Assembly: GCA_023443515.1 (NCBI GenBank)
Contig: JAEZUC010000168.1
Location: 1 to 23,729 of the forward strand
Reading direction: 5' to 3'
Source: Bacillota bacterium
GTDB taxonomy: Bacteria > Bacillota > Clostridia > Acetivibrionales > DSM-1351
Length of the DNA: 23,729 nt
Notes under the pieces: model-generated
The model's input: the letters and a program-made list of their open reading frames with translations, nothing else
Database searches by the model: none
What the model was told of the DNA's origin: nothing
Shown here: one piece after another, positions 1 through 7,835 of the stretch
How the letters are laid out: every line of letters starts with the position of its first letter
Position numbering within the stretch: the stretch's first letter is position 1
Position numbers and translations under genes: made by a program

Positions 1-2413
1 ATTTTGCATTCAAATCTAAAGTCTTAACAAGCCACGTCAAAAACTCGCCTCTTGAAATGCTCTTATTCAAGTTCATTTTTTTAACATCAGAGTTCTTGAT
101 GATACCTTTTGATACCAACATGGCAATAGCATTATTAAGTTCACTTTTACTGTCATTTTCGAACCTGACATTATCCAGGTACATCGTACCGGCAAAGTCA
201 CTGTTAACGTCCGCAACAACGATGGTGATATCACGGAGGACAGTATCGGCAGTAAGTACTTTTCCATCATTTATTTTATCCAAATCATATTTTACCTGAA
301 AGTGGTACAAACCATCTTTGGTTTTTTTCATTTTTTTCAGGTTTGTTAAAGGTATATCGAAATTAACAGAGGCCTGTGCCCAGTAACCAAGGGTTGGAGG
401 AGCAAAAGCCAGATTTATTGATAGAGAACCTTTGCTAGCCTGTGACGGTTTAAGATAGAAATCAAAAGCAAGATATTTGTTATTACCACGAGTTGCGTTT
501 ATACCACTTTGCATTATACGTGGTGCTGAAGCCCATCCGTCTACGGGCTTGACTTCAGGGTATTTAACTTCCCAGGAAATAGCTTTTGACTTGTTCGCAT
601 CTTTTATTGTCAAGGCACTCTGAACTCCTGAGGCAGCATCCCAGGCCCATCCCTGACGGGTTGAATCTTCAAAGTTTGAAGGAAGTGTTGCCTTTCCTAT
701 CGGAGCATGCTCAACAGGTGCTTCTACGACAGCACGGTTTCCTGATACAGTTATATTGTCAAGTGAAATAACATTTGTATCAGCACCAACAAACAAAATT
801 ATATTAGTCATTGTACTATCTTTACTGTCTTTTGCTATTGAATCAAAATTTGGTGAATCGGCAGGTGTTATTGTCAATACAGCTTTATATGTACCATCTG
901 CCTGTTTTACAAAGTCGGCTGGGTTAACCGCAATGGCACGTGTAGGATTCGCCCAACCATGGGTTGAACTTTGTGGTATGGCTGCTATTGATACTGTGGC
1001 AGGAGCAGCTGCAATAATGTCCATTGTAAGCTTTTCTGCACCTAGAATGCTCGGTTTATTGCTTGTACCATCAGCTGAAAGACGAACATTTGCCCAGTAG
1101 TTTCCTTCGGTAAGATCCTTGCTGGTATCTAAGCCGGTGATTTTCAGAGCATTTTTTTCATTTGCAAGAGTGATACTGTCAGCTTTAACTGGACTGTCAC
1201 CGTTTATGCCGAAACCTTGAGTTGTTCCATCATTGAAATCCCAAACATTTGTTGTAAATTCTACTTTTTCAGCACGATCAATAGGCTCATATTTGATACC
1301 TTTAATTCTGGCACGGGCATATTCACCGGATACACTCAGCTCTTTTGGTGACCAAACCTGATCGTCTCCGGGATCTAGGCTTGTGGCAGCTGATTTTCCG
1401 GATATGAAAGGTATAAACGATCCTGATGTTTCATTCTTATTTGTCAGAGACCAGTTAATCCAGCTGATATTGTTTGCATTGAGGAATTCAAGCCATTCAT
1501 CCGCTTCTTTCAGGTAAGGTCCGTTGTTTCCGCTTGCTTCACTGGATCCCCATTCTGAACAAAAAACTGCTACACCATGCTCAAGAGCGTACCTTGCATT
1601 ACTCATTACATTTCCTCTGTCTGTACTGTCTGACGAGGTTTTATGTGTACCGCTATAGAAATGAAGGGTATATATGGTATTGTTATCATCAATGGGGTTG
1701 TCTGCGGCCAAATCAGGACGCTGGCTCCAGTTTGGACTTCCTACGATTACAAGATTCTTATTACCGCTGTCACGGAGCATTTTTATTATGGGTTCTGCGT
1801 AACTCTTTACTTTTGCCCAACCCGCCGCGTCGTTTGTAACACCGGGTTCGCTAGGGCTGGGTTCATTAGCCAGTTCATATATTATATGCGGATTATTGGG
1901 ATACTTTTGGGATATTTCCTTAAAAAAGTCCATTGCTCCTTGATATACTTCTGCATTCGGGTCACCTGGTGTAAGCACATGCCAGTCCACAATAGCGTAC
2001 ATGTCATTTGCAATGGCTAGATCAATTCCATCAATTACTCTTTTCTTAATAATTTCAGGGTCTTTTGAATATCCGCCTTCAGCAACGTACATTGCAATAC
2101 GGATAACATTGCTTCCCCAGTCCTTAGAGAGTGCTGCAAAGGCATTATTGTTAATTATCTCAGGATACCACTGAAGGCCGTGGGTACTCATACCACGAAG
2201 CTGTATAGGGTCCCCGTCTTTGTCACATAATGTTTTAACTCCGTTCTTATTTAGGAGCTGAAGAGCACCGGCAGTTGAAGGCTTTTCAGCCTGGCTTGTA
2301 ATGAGATGAGAGCTGTCCGGTTCCGATGCGAAAGTCATTGTTGGAATGAAAGACGTTAACATTGCAACAACAATAGCAAAAGCAAGAATTCTTTTATTGA
2401 TGTTTCTAAACAT
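1..2413 (-). CDS. GH5 endoglucanase with CBM17, CBM28 and SLH (C-terminus cut off)
   Basis: Secreted beta-1,4-glucanase acting on cellulose or mixed-linked glucan, probably held on the cell wall. It starts at the ATG 2413-2411 behind GGAGG. Residues 1-30 form a signal peptide ending near TMTFA. The GH5 domain spans about 45-375; acid/base Glu184 lies in YELANEPSP and nucleophile Glu287 in VFCSEWG. A CBM17-like module (about 383-560, beginning VWDFNDGT) and a CBM28-like module (about 570-750, with GYWAQASVNFDIP and GTMYLDNVRFEN) follow. From about 754 an SLH repeat begins (ELNNAIAMLVSKGIIK, then ISRGEFLTWLVKTLDL) and the window ends after codon 804. The module order recalls Clostridium josui Cel5A, recalled and not searched. 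Unlike the GH27 enzyme in this window it would be wall-anchored through SLH and not docked to a scaffoldin. Confidence 0.93.
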   Translation of the reverse strand, partial: MFRNINKRILAFAIVVAMLTSFIPTMTFASEPDSSHLITSQAEKPSTAGALQLLNKNGVKTLCDKDGDPIQLRGMSTHGLQWYPEIINNNAFAALSKDWGSNVIRIAMYVAEGGYSKDPEIIKKRVIDGIDLAIANDMYAIVDWHVLTPGDPNAEVYQGAMDFFKEISQKYPNNPHIIYELANEPSPSEPGVTNDAAGWAKVKSYAEPIIKMLRDSGNKNLVIVGSPNWSQRPDLAADNPIDDNNTIYTLHFYSGTHKTSSDSTDRGNVMSNARYALEHGVAVFCSEWGSSEASGNNGPYLKEADEWLEFLNANNISWINWSLTNKNETSGSFIPFISGKSAATSLDPGDDQVWSPKELSVSGEYARARIKGIKYEPIDRAEKVEFTTNVWDFNDGTTQGFGINGDSPVKADSITLANEKNALKITGLDTSKDLTEGNYWANVRLSADGTSNKPSILGAEKLTMDIIAAAPATVSIAAIPQSSTHGWANPTRAIAVNPADFVKQADGTYKAVLTITPADSPNFDSIAKDSKDSTMTNIILFVGADTNVISLDNITVSGNRAVVEAPVEHAPIGKATLPSNFEDSTRQGWAWDAASGVQSALTIKDANKSKAISWEVKYPEVKPVDGWASAPRIMQSGINATRGNNKYLAFDFYLKPSQASKGSLSINLAFAPPTLGYWAQASVNFDIPLTNLKKMKKTKDGLYHFQVKYDLDKINDGKVLTADTVLRDITIVVADVNSDFAGTMYLDNVRFENDSKSELNNAIAMLVSKGIIKNSDVKKMNLNKSISRGEFLTWLVKTLDLNAK

Positions 2414-2733
2414 GATAATCCTCCTTTTAGTATAAGATTAAATAATTGAAAATCAGATATGAACGATACCGCTCACACCGCTCAATCAGAAATGAGCTTT
2501 GGTTTGCCTCCTCTCCATATGATATAGCAGTGTATAACCTTTGATTCATTTACAAATCCCGGTCATATTGCATCACTTATATTTCGCTGTGCGTGTGTGC
2601 GATACTCCGCACAGAGAAAGACGAAAAACACATCCGCCGATTTTTAGTAGGATTGATTTACATTTAATATGACATATGAAATGACTTTACATTTTTAAGA
2701 AATATATTTATTTATTCTAATTTTTCCCGTTTA
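2414..2733 (-). promoter_or_regulatory. Long untranslated leader of the GH5 gene
   Basis: No gene is visible in these 320 bases. Read on the minus strand they would be the 5' leader if the promoter at 2734-2763 is used. They hold a short hairpin (TGTGCG / CGCACA, about 2596-2615), a GCTCA / TGAGC hairpin around 2480-2500, a GAGGAGG string near 2510, and the ribosome site GGAGG just before the ATG. I compared it by eye with the c-di-GMP-I riboswitch and saw no match to its core. A long structured leader could affect mRNA stability, but that is inference. Confidence 0.4.
2468..2484 (-). repeat. Tandem TGAGCGGT direct repeat in the GH5 leader
   Basis: On the minus strand the octamer TGAGCGGT occurs twice with one base between (plus coordinates 2477-2484 and 2468-2475), about 55-70 nt before the GH5 start codon. 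It partly overlaps a GCTCA/TGAGC hairpin. It could be a regulator half-site pair or part of leader structure; no known operator is recognised. Confidence 0.4.
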
Positions 2734-2763
2734 ATTATACCATCGTGATACCAAGGCAATCAA
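2734..2763 (-). promoter_or_regulatory. Candidate sigma-A promoter for the GH5 gene
   Basis: On the minus strand a perfect -10 TATAAT (2739-2734) lies 18 bases after TTGATT (2763-2758), a 4/6 match to TTGACA. Transcription would begin near 2727, giving a leader of about 315 nt. The -35 overlaps the edge of the decayed gene that starts at 2749. Seen by eye only. Confidence 0.45.
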
Positions 2764-2931
2764 GTTAAAAGAACGTATATAGGACTAATTAGCCAGATTC
2801 CTTTAAATACAATTCTAGATTACCTTGCAGCATTAAGTACTGGTATCATTATTGTAGTATCTCAAATGCGCGGTGTTAAGAATAAAAAAGGTATTGCTGA
2901 TACAGTAAAAAGCTTAATACTCTATAATTAG
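2749..2931 (+). pseudogene. Remnant of a MATE-type efflux transporter
   Basis: A 60-codon open frame without a start codon, bounded upstream by TGA 2746-2748 and ending at TAG 2929-2931. Its middle reads SQIPLNTILDYLAALSTGII then VVSQMRGVKNKKGIADTVKS. This resembles the N-terminal part of MATE multidrug transporters, where a helix ending in a Gly/Ser-rich stretch is followed by a VxxSQxxGAKN-like segment and a T(V/A)H-type helix. Only this piece remains, with no N-terminal helix and nothing downstream. The family call is by eye and uncertain; that it is a non-functional fragment is more secure. Confidence 0.4.
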
Positions 2932-3617
2932 ATAATATCAATTGTTATGTCCGTCCTACAAAGGATTTCAGAAAGAAAATAAATTATCTTTCTTCAAAAA
3001 ATATCCCTGCAGTTTTGTTTTGTGTGGGACAGGCAATGGAGGAGTACTATTGTGATATTATTTATGCAATAAATAATGGTTTTATTATCGGGAATCATTC
3101 ATACAGCCACCCCCACTTTTCAAACATAGATTTTGATCAAGCTATCAAAGAAGTAACAAAAACGGATAGTATTATCAATGATTTATATAATGAAGCGGGT
3201 GTTAAAAGACCAGCCAAGCTTTTCCGTTTTCCTTACGGAGACAAGGGTAATGACAAGGATGAAGGTCATGATTCTGATAAAAAAAGTCAAATTCAGTGCC
3301 TTCTTAAAGATCTTGATTATAAGCAACCTAAGCAATTTGCATTAATTAATAATAATCCAGAGCATAGTGCAAACGACATAGACTGCTACTGGACATTTGA
3401 TACGGCAGAATGGGCTATTTATGATCAAAGGCATATGTATGGTATTGACTCCCCTGAAAAAGTTTATTTAAGAATGAAAAATAATGATTTTGGAGCACAA
3501 AACCTAATTTTATTCCATGATCATGAGGAAACTACAGATATATTCATCAGTATTATAGAAGAATATATCAATATGGGATTGCAATTTAGTATGCCTGCGT
3601 TGGATAACTGTATATGA
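2928..3617 (+). pseudogene. Polysaccharide deacetylase-like protein lacking the catalytic Asp motif
   Basis: The frame is open from 2928 and ends at 3617. The first possible start is TTG 3015, giving 200 aa, but family-like sequence already begins upstream (PTKDFRKKINYLSSKNIPAV). In polysaccharide deacetylases (NodB/CE4 fold) this segment follows the TFDDGP motif holding the catalytic base and a metal-binding Asp. Here the matching codons read CYVRP, so both Asp are gone. Later motifs survive: HSYSH (metal-binding His pair), RFPYGD, a DTAEW segment and LILFHDHEE. The N-terminal half-domain and signal peptide are absent. It is most likely a decayed gene; a catalytically dead binding protein started at TTG 3015 is possible but lacks a good ribosome site. 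It abuts the MATE-like remnant. Confidence 0.7.
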
Positions 3618-3657
3618 ATGAAATATAAAAAAATTATTATTATCTTATCAAAGCCAG

Positions 3658-3765
3658 AGGGATGTTGCCCAATGAATAATACTATTCATTGGGCAACATC
3701 CCTTTTATCCCTAAAATGTAAAATACCCTGAAGAGCCTGCAAATGTTATATAATTTAGTTTACTT
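3658..3765 (+). repeat. Dispersed repeat, copy A (hairpin plus promoter-like tail)
   Basis: This stretch aligns by eye with 9601-9715: a hairpin built on AATGAATA / TATTCATTGGG, then CTAAAAT-GTAAAAT, a spacer, and a TGTT(A/G)TATAATTTA tail holding a perfect -10 box. Both copies start just after a gene's stop codon. The look (terminator-like hairpin followed by a strong promoter) is that of the end of an insertion sequence, possibly IS1182-like, whose transposase is missing, or of a MITE. No transposase reading frame follows. The spacer, a GC-rich small hairpin in copy B, is degenerate here. Confidence 0.6.
3659..3702 (+). terminator. Perfect 20-bp-stem hairpin after the deacetylase remnant
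   Basis: Left arm 3659-3678 and right arm 3683-3702 are exact complements with a 4-base loop (ATAC), followed by TTTTAT. It would work as a rho-independent terminator on the plus strand. It is the hairpin of dispersed repeat copy A. The perfect stem, against the imperfect one in copy B, suggests selection or recent copying. Confidence 0.6.
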
Positions 3766-3777
3766 TGAAAAAATTAA

Positions 3778-4029
3778 TCCAAAACAAAAATTACCAAAGT
3801 CATATTACCAAATAAAGTCGACGTCTTAGCAGTTCCATCAAGAATTGGTAACACTATTACAATAATAAACGAATTAAGGACAAATTTTAAACGAGCCCGG
3901 TTGAATACCCAACTCGCTTCTTCAATATTGCATAAATCATTGTTTAACATTTGGGGCTCTTATCAAATGTATATGATTGAATTTAACCATAAACTACGGG
4001 TAGTGGGAGCATCCGTGTCATTAACTTAA
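3778..4029 (+). other. Gene-free stretch 3703-4187 with a start-less open frame
   Basis: Between the hairpin and the recombinase no convincing gene is seen. An open frame of 83 codons (3778-4029) follows a TAA, has no start codon in its first 60 codons, and reads VDVLAVPSRIGNTI, INELRTNFKRARLNTQLASS, then FNIWGSYQMYMIEFNHKLRV. I do not recognise it. It could be a decayed gene end. 4030-4187 is very AT-rich and contains GATAGAC (about 4042) facing GTCTATC (about 4141), which might mark an element end or a recombinase binding site. Confidence 0.3.
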
Positions 4030-4187
4030 CTAAGAATATGGATAGACTTCATAGTATTCTATGAGTGTTTTATCCTTATTTTTTTATCAATATTTATATG
4101 ATAACTTAATTGTTTTATTGAAGTCTCTATAGTATTATTTAGTCTATCTTGAACAGAAAAAATTTATTTAAGATAGTTGGGCTAATA

Positions 4188-5306
4188 ATGAGAGTTGAAT
4201 CAATAGTGACTTCAGATAATAAATTAAGATATATTTTAGTAGATGACTTTGGTGATCCGGTTGAACCAGTTTTAAAATATCTTAAATATAAAGATAATAC
4301 CGGTGCTGCAAGGAATACACTTCGTGCTTATTGTTATCACCTTAAACTTTTCTATGAATACTTGGAGCAGGAGCAATTAGATTATCAGAATATAGGATTG
4401 GATGAAATGGCTGCATTTATGCGCTGGCTGCAAAATCCATATAGAAATATAAAGGTATCTCCCATCAGAGAAGTCTCTTCTTCCAGAACAGCAAGAACGA
4501 TTAATCTTGTTATTTCGGCTGTAATAAGTCTGTATGATTATCTTATGAGGCATGAAGATTAAGTATTCAGATCTCTACAAAATTAAAGAGGCAAAATCTG
4601 GCTCACATAGAGGTTTTAAGGACTTTTTATATCATATCAATAGAAATAAAAGTTATGATGCCAAAATTCTTAAATTGAAAGTACCCAAGCAGAAGCCTAA
4701 AACCATTACTAAAGAAAAGATTAATTTAATGATGAATGCCTGCTGTAATATTAGGGATAGGTTTCTGATTCAATTGCTTTGGGAAGGTTCATGCGTATTG
4801 GTGAAGCATTACCCCTTTGGCTAGAAGACTTTGAAATTGATGCTAGAAAGCTTAATATTAGAGATCGTGGCGAACTTTCCAACCATGCTGAAATTAAAAC
4901 AGTATGCAGCCCAAGAAGTATATCTGCCGAATTAATGAATGACTATATGGACTATATCGCTGAATTCCATACAGATGATGTTGACTCAAATCACGTTTTT
5001 ATAAAGCTTTCAGGAGAAAACAAATATCAGCCAATGGAATATTCAGATGTTGTTTCTCTTTTTGAAAGGCTAAAAAACAAAGTAGGATTTGATGTTACAC
5101 CTCACATGCTTCGGCATACATCCCTCACTGAACTACGTAAAGCCGGTTGGAAGGACGAACATTTAATGAAGCGTGCTGGGCATACTCACGTACAGACAAC
5201 AATGAAGATGTATATCCATCCTTCTGATGAAGATATTCGTAAGGATTGGGAGCAAGCTGAAGAAAATATAAAGTTAAAGAAGATAAAATTGGATGGTGAA
5301 ATATGA
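4188..5306 (+). pseudogene. Tyrosine recombinase, Tn554 TnpA-like, broken by two frameshifts
   Basis: First gene of a three-recombinase module. It starts most plausibly at ATG 4188 (MRVESIVTSDNKLRYILVDD); an upstream in-frame TTG at 4149 adds only 13 residues. The N-terminal SAM-like core-binding domain (about 1-125) ends in LYDYLMRHED at 4562. The protein then continues in another frame (about 4556-4785, KDFLYHINRNKSYD, KINLMMNACCNIRDRFLIQL) and returns to the first frame with MRIGEALPLWLEDFEID. The catalytic residues of the family are all present across the pieces: Arg in MRIGEA, HxxR in HMLRHTS, His in RAGHTH and Tyr in MKMYIHP. It ends with ATGA overlapping the next start. Two indels make an active product unlikely unless they are sequencing errors. 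Confidence 0.85.
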
Positions 5307-5461
5307 TTAATACAGTTTATCAACCGAAGCCAACAAATGATAAAATAATTGAGATGCAAGATTATATCTCTGGTTACTGGCAAAAAAATGATATTTGGAG
5401 GCTAGAAAGCCCATTATTTAATGATTATCGTAGATTTTACCGGGTTTTCTTCCCCAATTAA
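5303..5461 (+). pseudogene. Displaced N-terminus of the second recombinase
   Basis: An ATG at 5303 overlaps the TGA of the first recombinase (ATGA), the usual coupling in these modules. The frame runs 52 codons (MINTVYQPKPTNDKIIEMQD, then NDIWRLESPLFNDY) to TAA 5459-5461. The main recombinase frame begins in a different phase at 5421. The 5303 frame looks like the original N-terminus, cut off by a one-base shift around 5400-5425. The 115-bp gap between the two large recombinase frames is therefore coding-derived. Confidence 0.65.
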
Positions 5462-7220
5462 GCTAGAAATGAAATATTTTATACTATATCGTTTAAAAGA
5501 AAAGATTGTACGTTTAAGTACCATAGTAGTATATTCTAGGTTTAATGAATTCCTGAGTCAGTACTATCCCAAGGTAAATAGTTTCGCCGAAATAGATTTT
5601 AATAAAGCAAGAGTTCAGTTCCTCTCTTTTTTGATATCTATCGGGGTAAATGTTGATGTTAATGGTAGAATTGCTGCTATATTTTATGAGAATTTGCTAA
5701 ATCAAATAGATTTATTCTATAAAGATTTTTTTGATACAAGAGACGAATTTGAAAAAGACACATGGGATTTTAGAAAGCTCCCTGTTGCTAACTACTCTGC
5801 AAGCAGAAGTCATTATTATATACACTTTTATGATATTCCTTTTCAATTCAGAAGCATGGTAAAACAATATATGAAAATGAGAATAAGTAAATGTTCTGAT
5901 GCTCAATGTAGTCGAGATGTAAAAACAATTAAACTATTTTTAAACTTTGTTATTAATATTCACCCATCATGGAATGACTTAGGTTCACTCAAAAGAAAAG
6001 ACATGGAAGATTACTTCTCGTGGCTACATTCATATACAGGTGGAAATTTAAATAAAGAACTCGAGTATCTTATGTTTATAAAAATATTTCTTGAATACAT
6101 TCAAAGAGCTCAGTATACCCAAGCCCCAGTGTTGCCAGTAATGCTACTTGTTTTTAAAGAGGATATTCCCAGAATACCAATGAGAACGGAAAATGATATT
6201 AAATACATTCCGGAAAATGTTCTGCTGCAGCTTGATCAAAATATTGAGTACATAAATCCACCTGATTGCATTCCAATTGTTATACTTCTACGTGCGCCAG
6301 GATGGAGAATATCTGACATATTGAACCTGAGATATGATAATTGCCTAGATAAAACTTCACAGGGTTGGTACCTATGTGGAGATATACAAAAAACTCAGGT
6401 CTTAAATCATCGAGTTCCTATTACAGATGAAGTCGCAGCTATAGTAAAATCAGTGATTGAAGTTACAAAACCAAGAAGTACTTCTAACAATAATCCAAAT
6501 AGGTTACTATTTGTTCGTTTAACTGGTAAGAGAATAGGACAACCTCCTGAATCCCGTAGAGTTAGTCGATGTTTAAATATCCTGGCTAAAAAGAAAGAGA
6601 TTCTTGATGACCAAGGTAATATATTCCATTTTAATAACCATGCATTCCGTCACACAAAAGCTATTGAGCTTATTAATAACGGCATGAACTTACTCCACGT
6701 CCAGAAATGGATGGCACATGCATCTCCAGAAATGACACTCTGGTATGCAAAAATCCTTGATACAACCATGCGTAAATCATGGGAAGAAGCAACTAAGCAA
6801 GGTTTGTTCAGAATAAATGAATCTGGAAAGCCAATAAGGGTTGATATATCTGATATAGAAAATGAAGATATTATTGAATGGGAGTATATCCGCCACAACC
6901 TGGATGCAGTCAGAATGCCTTTGGGGTATTGTATGAAGCCTAAGAAACAGGAATGCCATACACAGCTTAACCCATGCTTAACTTGCAGGAACCTTTGCAC
7001 AACTCCTGACTTTATTCCTCAGTATAAATTAGAGATTCAAGAAACCAAGGCTGTTATCGAACGTGGAATAACGCAGAATCGAAGCGTATGGGTTGAAAAG
7101 AATCAAGCTCTCCTAGAACGGTATGAAAGTATTATAGCTATTTTAAAAGATGGAAAAACACATCATAAAGCTGGGAAAAAAGGTCGTGAATATATCGGGG
7201 AGGAAAGAAATAATGGATAA
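5421..7220 (+). CDS. Tyrosine recombinase, Tn554 TnpB-like
   Basis: A 599-aa site-specific recombinase of the large TnpB type. An N-terminal region of about 150 residues is followed by a core-binding domain (about 145-260) and the catalytic domain (about 270-460). Catalytic residues are Arg296 (PGWRISDIL), His407 and Arg410 (HAFRHTK), His433 (WMAHAS) and Tyr442 (MTLWYAKI). After the domain comes a Cys-rich segment at about 515-535 (GYCMKPKKQECH, NPCLTCRNLC) typical of TnpB-like members and probably a zinc site, then a helical tail. The start at 5421 has no good ribosome site and leaves out the N-terminus encoded from 5303 in another frame, so the gene is probably impaired though its catalytic core is intact. 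It overlaps the third gene by 8 bases. Confidence 0.85.
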   Translation: MIIVDFTGFSSPIKLEMKYFILYRLKEKIVRLSTIVVYSRFNEFLSQYYPKVNSFAEIDFNKARVQFLSFLISIGVNVDVNGRIAAIFYENLLNQIDLFYKDFFDTRDEFEKDTWDFRKLPVANYSASRSHYYIHFYDIPFQFRSMVKQYMKMRISKCSDAQCSRDVKTIKLFLNFVINIHPSWNDLGSLKRKDMEDYFSWLHSYTGGNLNKELEYLMFIKIFLEYIQRAQYTQAPVLPVMLLVFKEDIPRIPMRTENDIKYIPENVLLQLDQNIEYINPPDCIPIVILLRAPGWRISDILNLRYDNCLDKTSQGWYLCGDIQKTQVLNHRVPITDEVAAIVKSVIEVTKPRSTSNNNPNRLLFVRLTGKRIGQPPESRRVSRCLNILAKKKEILDDQGNIFHFNNHAFRHTKAIELINNGMNLLHVQKWMAHASPEMTLWYAKILDTTMRKSWEEATKQGLFRINESGKPIRVDISDIENEDIIEWEYIRHNLDAVRMPLGYCMKPKKQECHTQLNPCLTCRNLCTTPDFIPQYKLEIQETKAVIERGITQNRSVWVEKNQALLERYESIIAILKDGKTHHKAGKKGREYIGEERNNG

Positions 7221-7519
7221 TGTGAAAACACCAAATACAGAAGGACTTGTGGCTTATGCACGAAATAAAAAAAATATTATATTAAAAAAAGTAGATGCTG
7301 CCATTAAGAAACTCATTAAGGAAAAAGGCCGTATCAATTTTAACAGTGTATCAATGGAATCTGGTGTTTCAAAAGCATATTGTATAACAATCAAGGAATC
7401 CGTGAAAGAATTGAAACATTACGAAAGCAACAAGAAGGTTTATCTTCCCCGAAGCAAGAAAAAAACGCCTTAAAGATGAACTAATGCATATTCGTGGAAA
7501 GCTTTATGATAAGATTTGA
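7213..7519 (+). pseudogene. TnpC/DUF6262-like accessory protein, frameshifted
   Basis: Third gene of the module. It starts at ATG 7213 behind GGGGAGGAAAG and overlaps the recombinase stop; an in-frame start further upstream at 7150 lacks a ribosome site. The frame gives 86 aa (TEGLVAYARNKKNI, INFNSVSMESGVSKAYC) and stops at 7473. The expected family ending, IETLRKQQEGLSSPKQ, is present in the next frame from 7410, so one base was lost near 7395-7403. A third phase after an A7 run (7459-7465) continues KRLKDELMHIRGKLYDKI to TGA 7517-7519. In Tn554-type systems the small TnpC protein influences transposition orientation and frequency. This copy is probably non-functional. Confidence 0.65.
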
Positions 7520-7543
7520 TTTGATAGATGAAAGGTAAAAATT

Positions 7544-7705
7544 ATGTGGACAATTGTGATTTATGAAAATGGCAAAAAGAAAGTATTAGAAACTATTGGT
7601 GACGATGCTGAAGCTGTAAAAAAGTACAAAGCTTTAGTCGAAGGCCGTCATGCTTCGGGTGGATATGGCTATACGCCAATATATTTGAGTTGGATTGAAT
7701 TTTAA
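7544..7705 (+). CDS. Small hypothetical protein (53 aa)
   Basis: ATG 7544 follows an AAAGG ribosome site at good spacing; the protein is MWTIVIYENGKKKVLETIGD, then AEAVKKYKALVEGRHA, ending YTPIYLSWIEF. It has no signal peptide or membrane segment. The pattern beta-strand, lysine-rich turn, helix with AEAVKKY, Gly-rich YGYTP strand suggests a small alpha/beta fold. I recognise no family. It lies 24 bp after the decayed recombinase module and could be element cargo or the first host gene after it. Confidence 0.55.
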   Translation: MWTIVIYENGKKKVLETIGDDAEAVKKYKALVEGRHASGGYGYTPIYLSWIEF

Positions 7706-7780
7706 TAGTTCTAAGATTTTACGTTGACACTTATACAAAAATATAAAATAATGGAGGCATATGCAAATACAGCTATTGGG

Positions 7781-7802
7781 AATTCGTATTAAAGTACGAA
7801 TT
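7781..7802. repeat. Small hairpin between the 53-aa gene and the DUF3888 gene
   Basis: AATTCGTA (7781-7788) and TACGAATT (7795-7802) are exact inverted repeats with a 6-base loop. The site lies between the 53-aa gene (plus) and the 3' end of the DUF3888 gene (minus), where a shared terminator would be expected, but no T-run follows on either strand. Confidence 0.4.
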
Positions 7803-7835
7803 TGGCACATTAACAAATAATTTAAATATCGTAAA

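Noticed and set aside
1643..2020. Plus-strand frame of 125 codons
   Set aside because: It lies antisense to the GH5 catalytic domain, whose Glu motifs are read on the minus strand.
2461..2640. Possible c-di-GMP riboswitch before the GH5 gene (CACGCACAG, GGCAAACC strings on the minus strand)
   Set aside because: The two strings are in the wrong order and too far apart, and the rest of the GEMM core is missing.
6650..7000. Minus-strand frame of 116 codons in the second recombinase
   Set aside because: It is antisense to the HxxR...Tyr catalytic motifs and the Cys cluster, and has no start signal.
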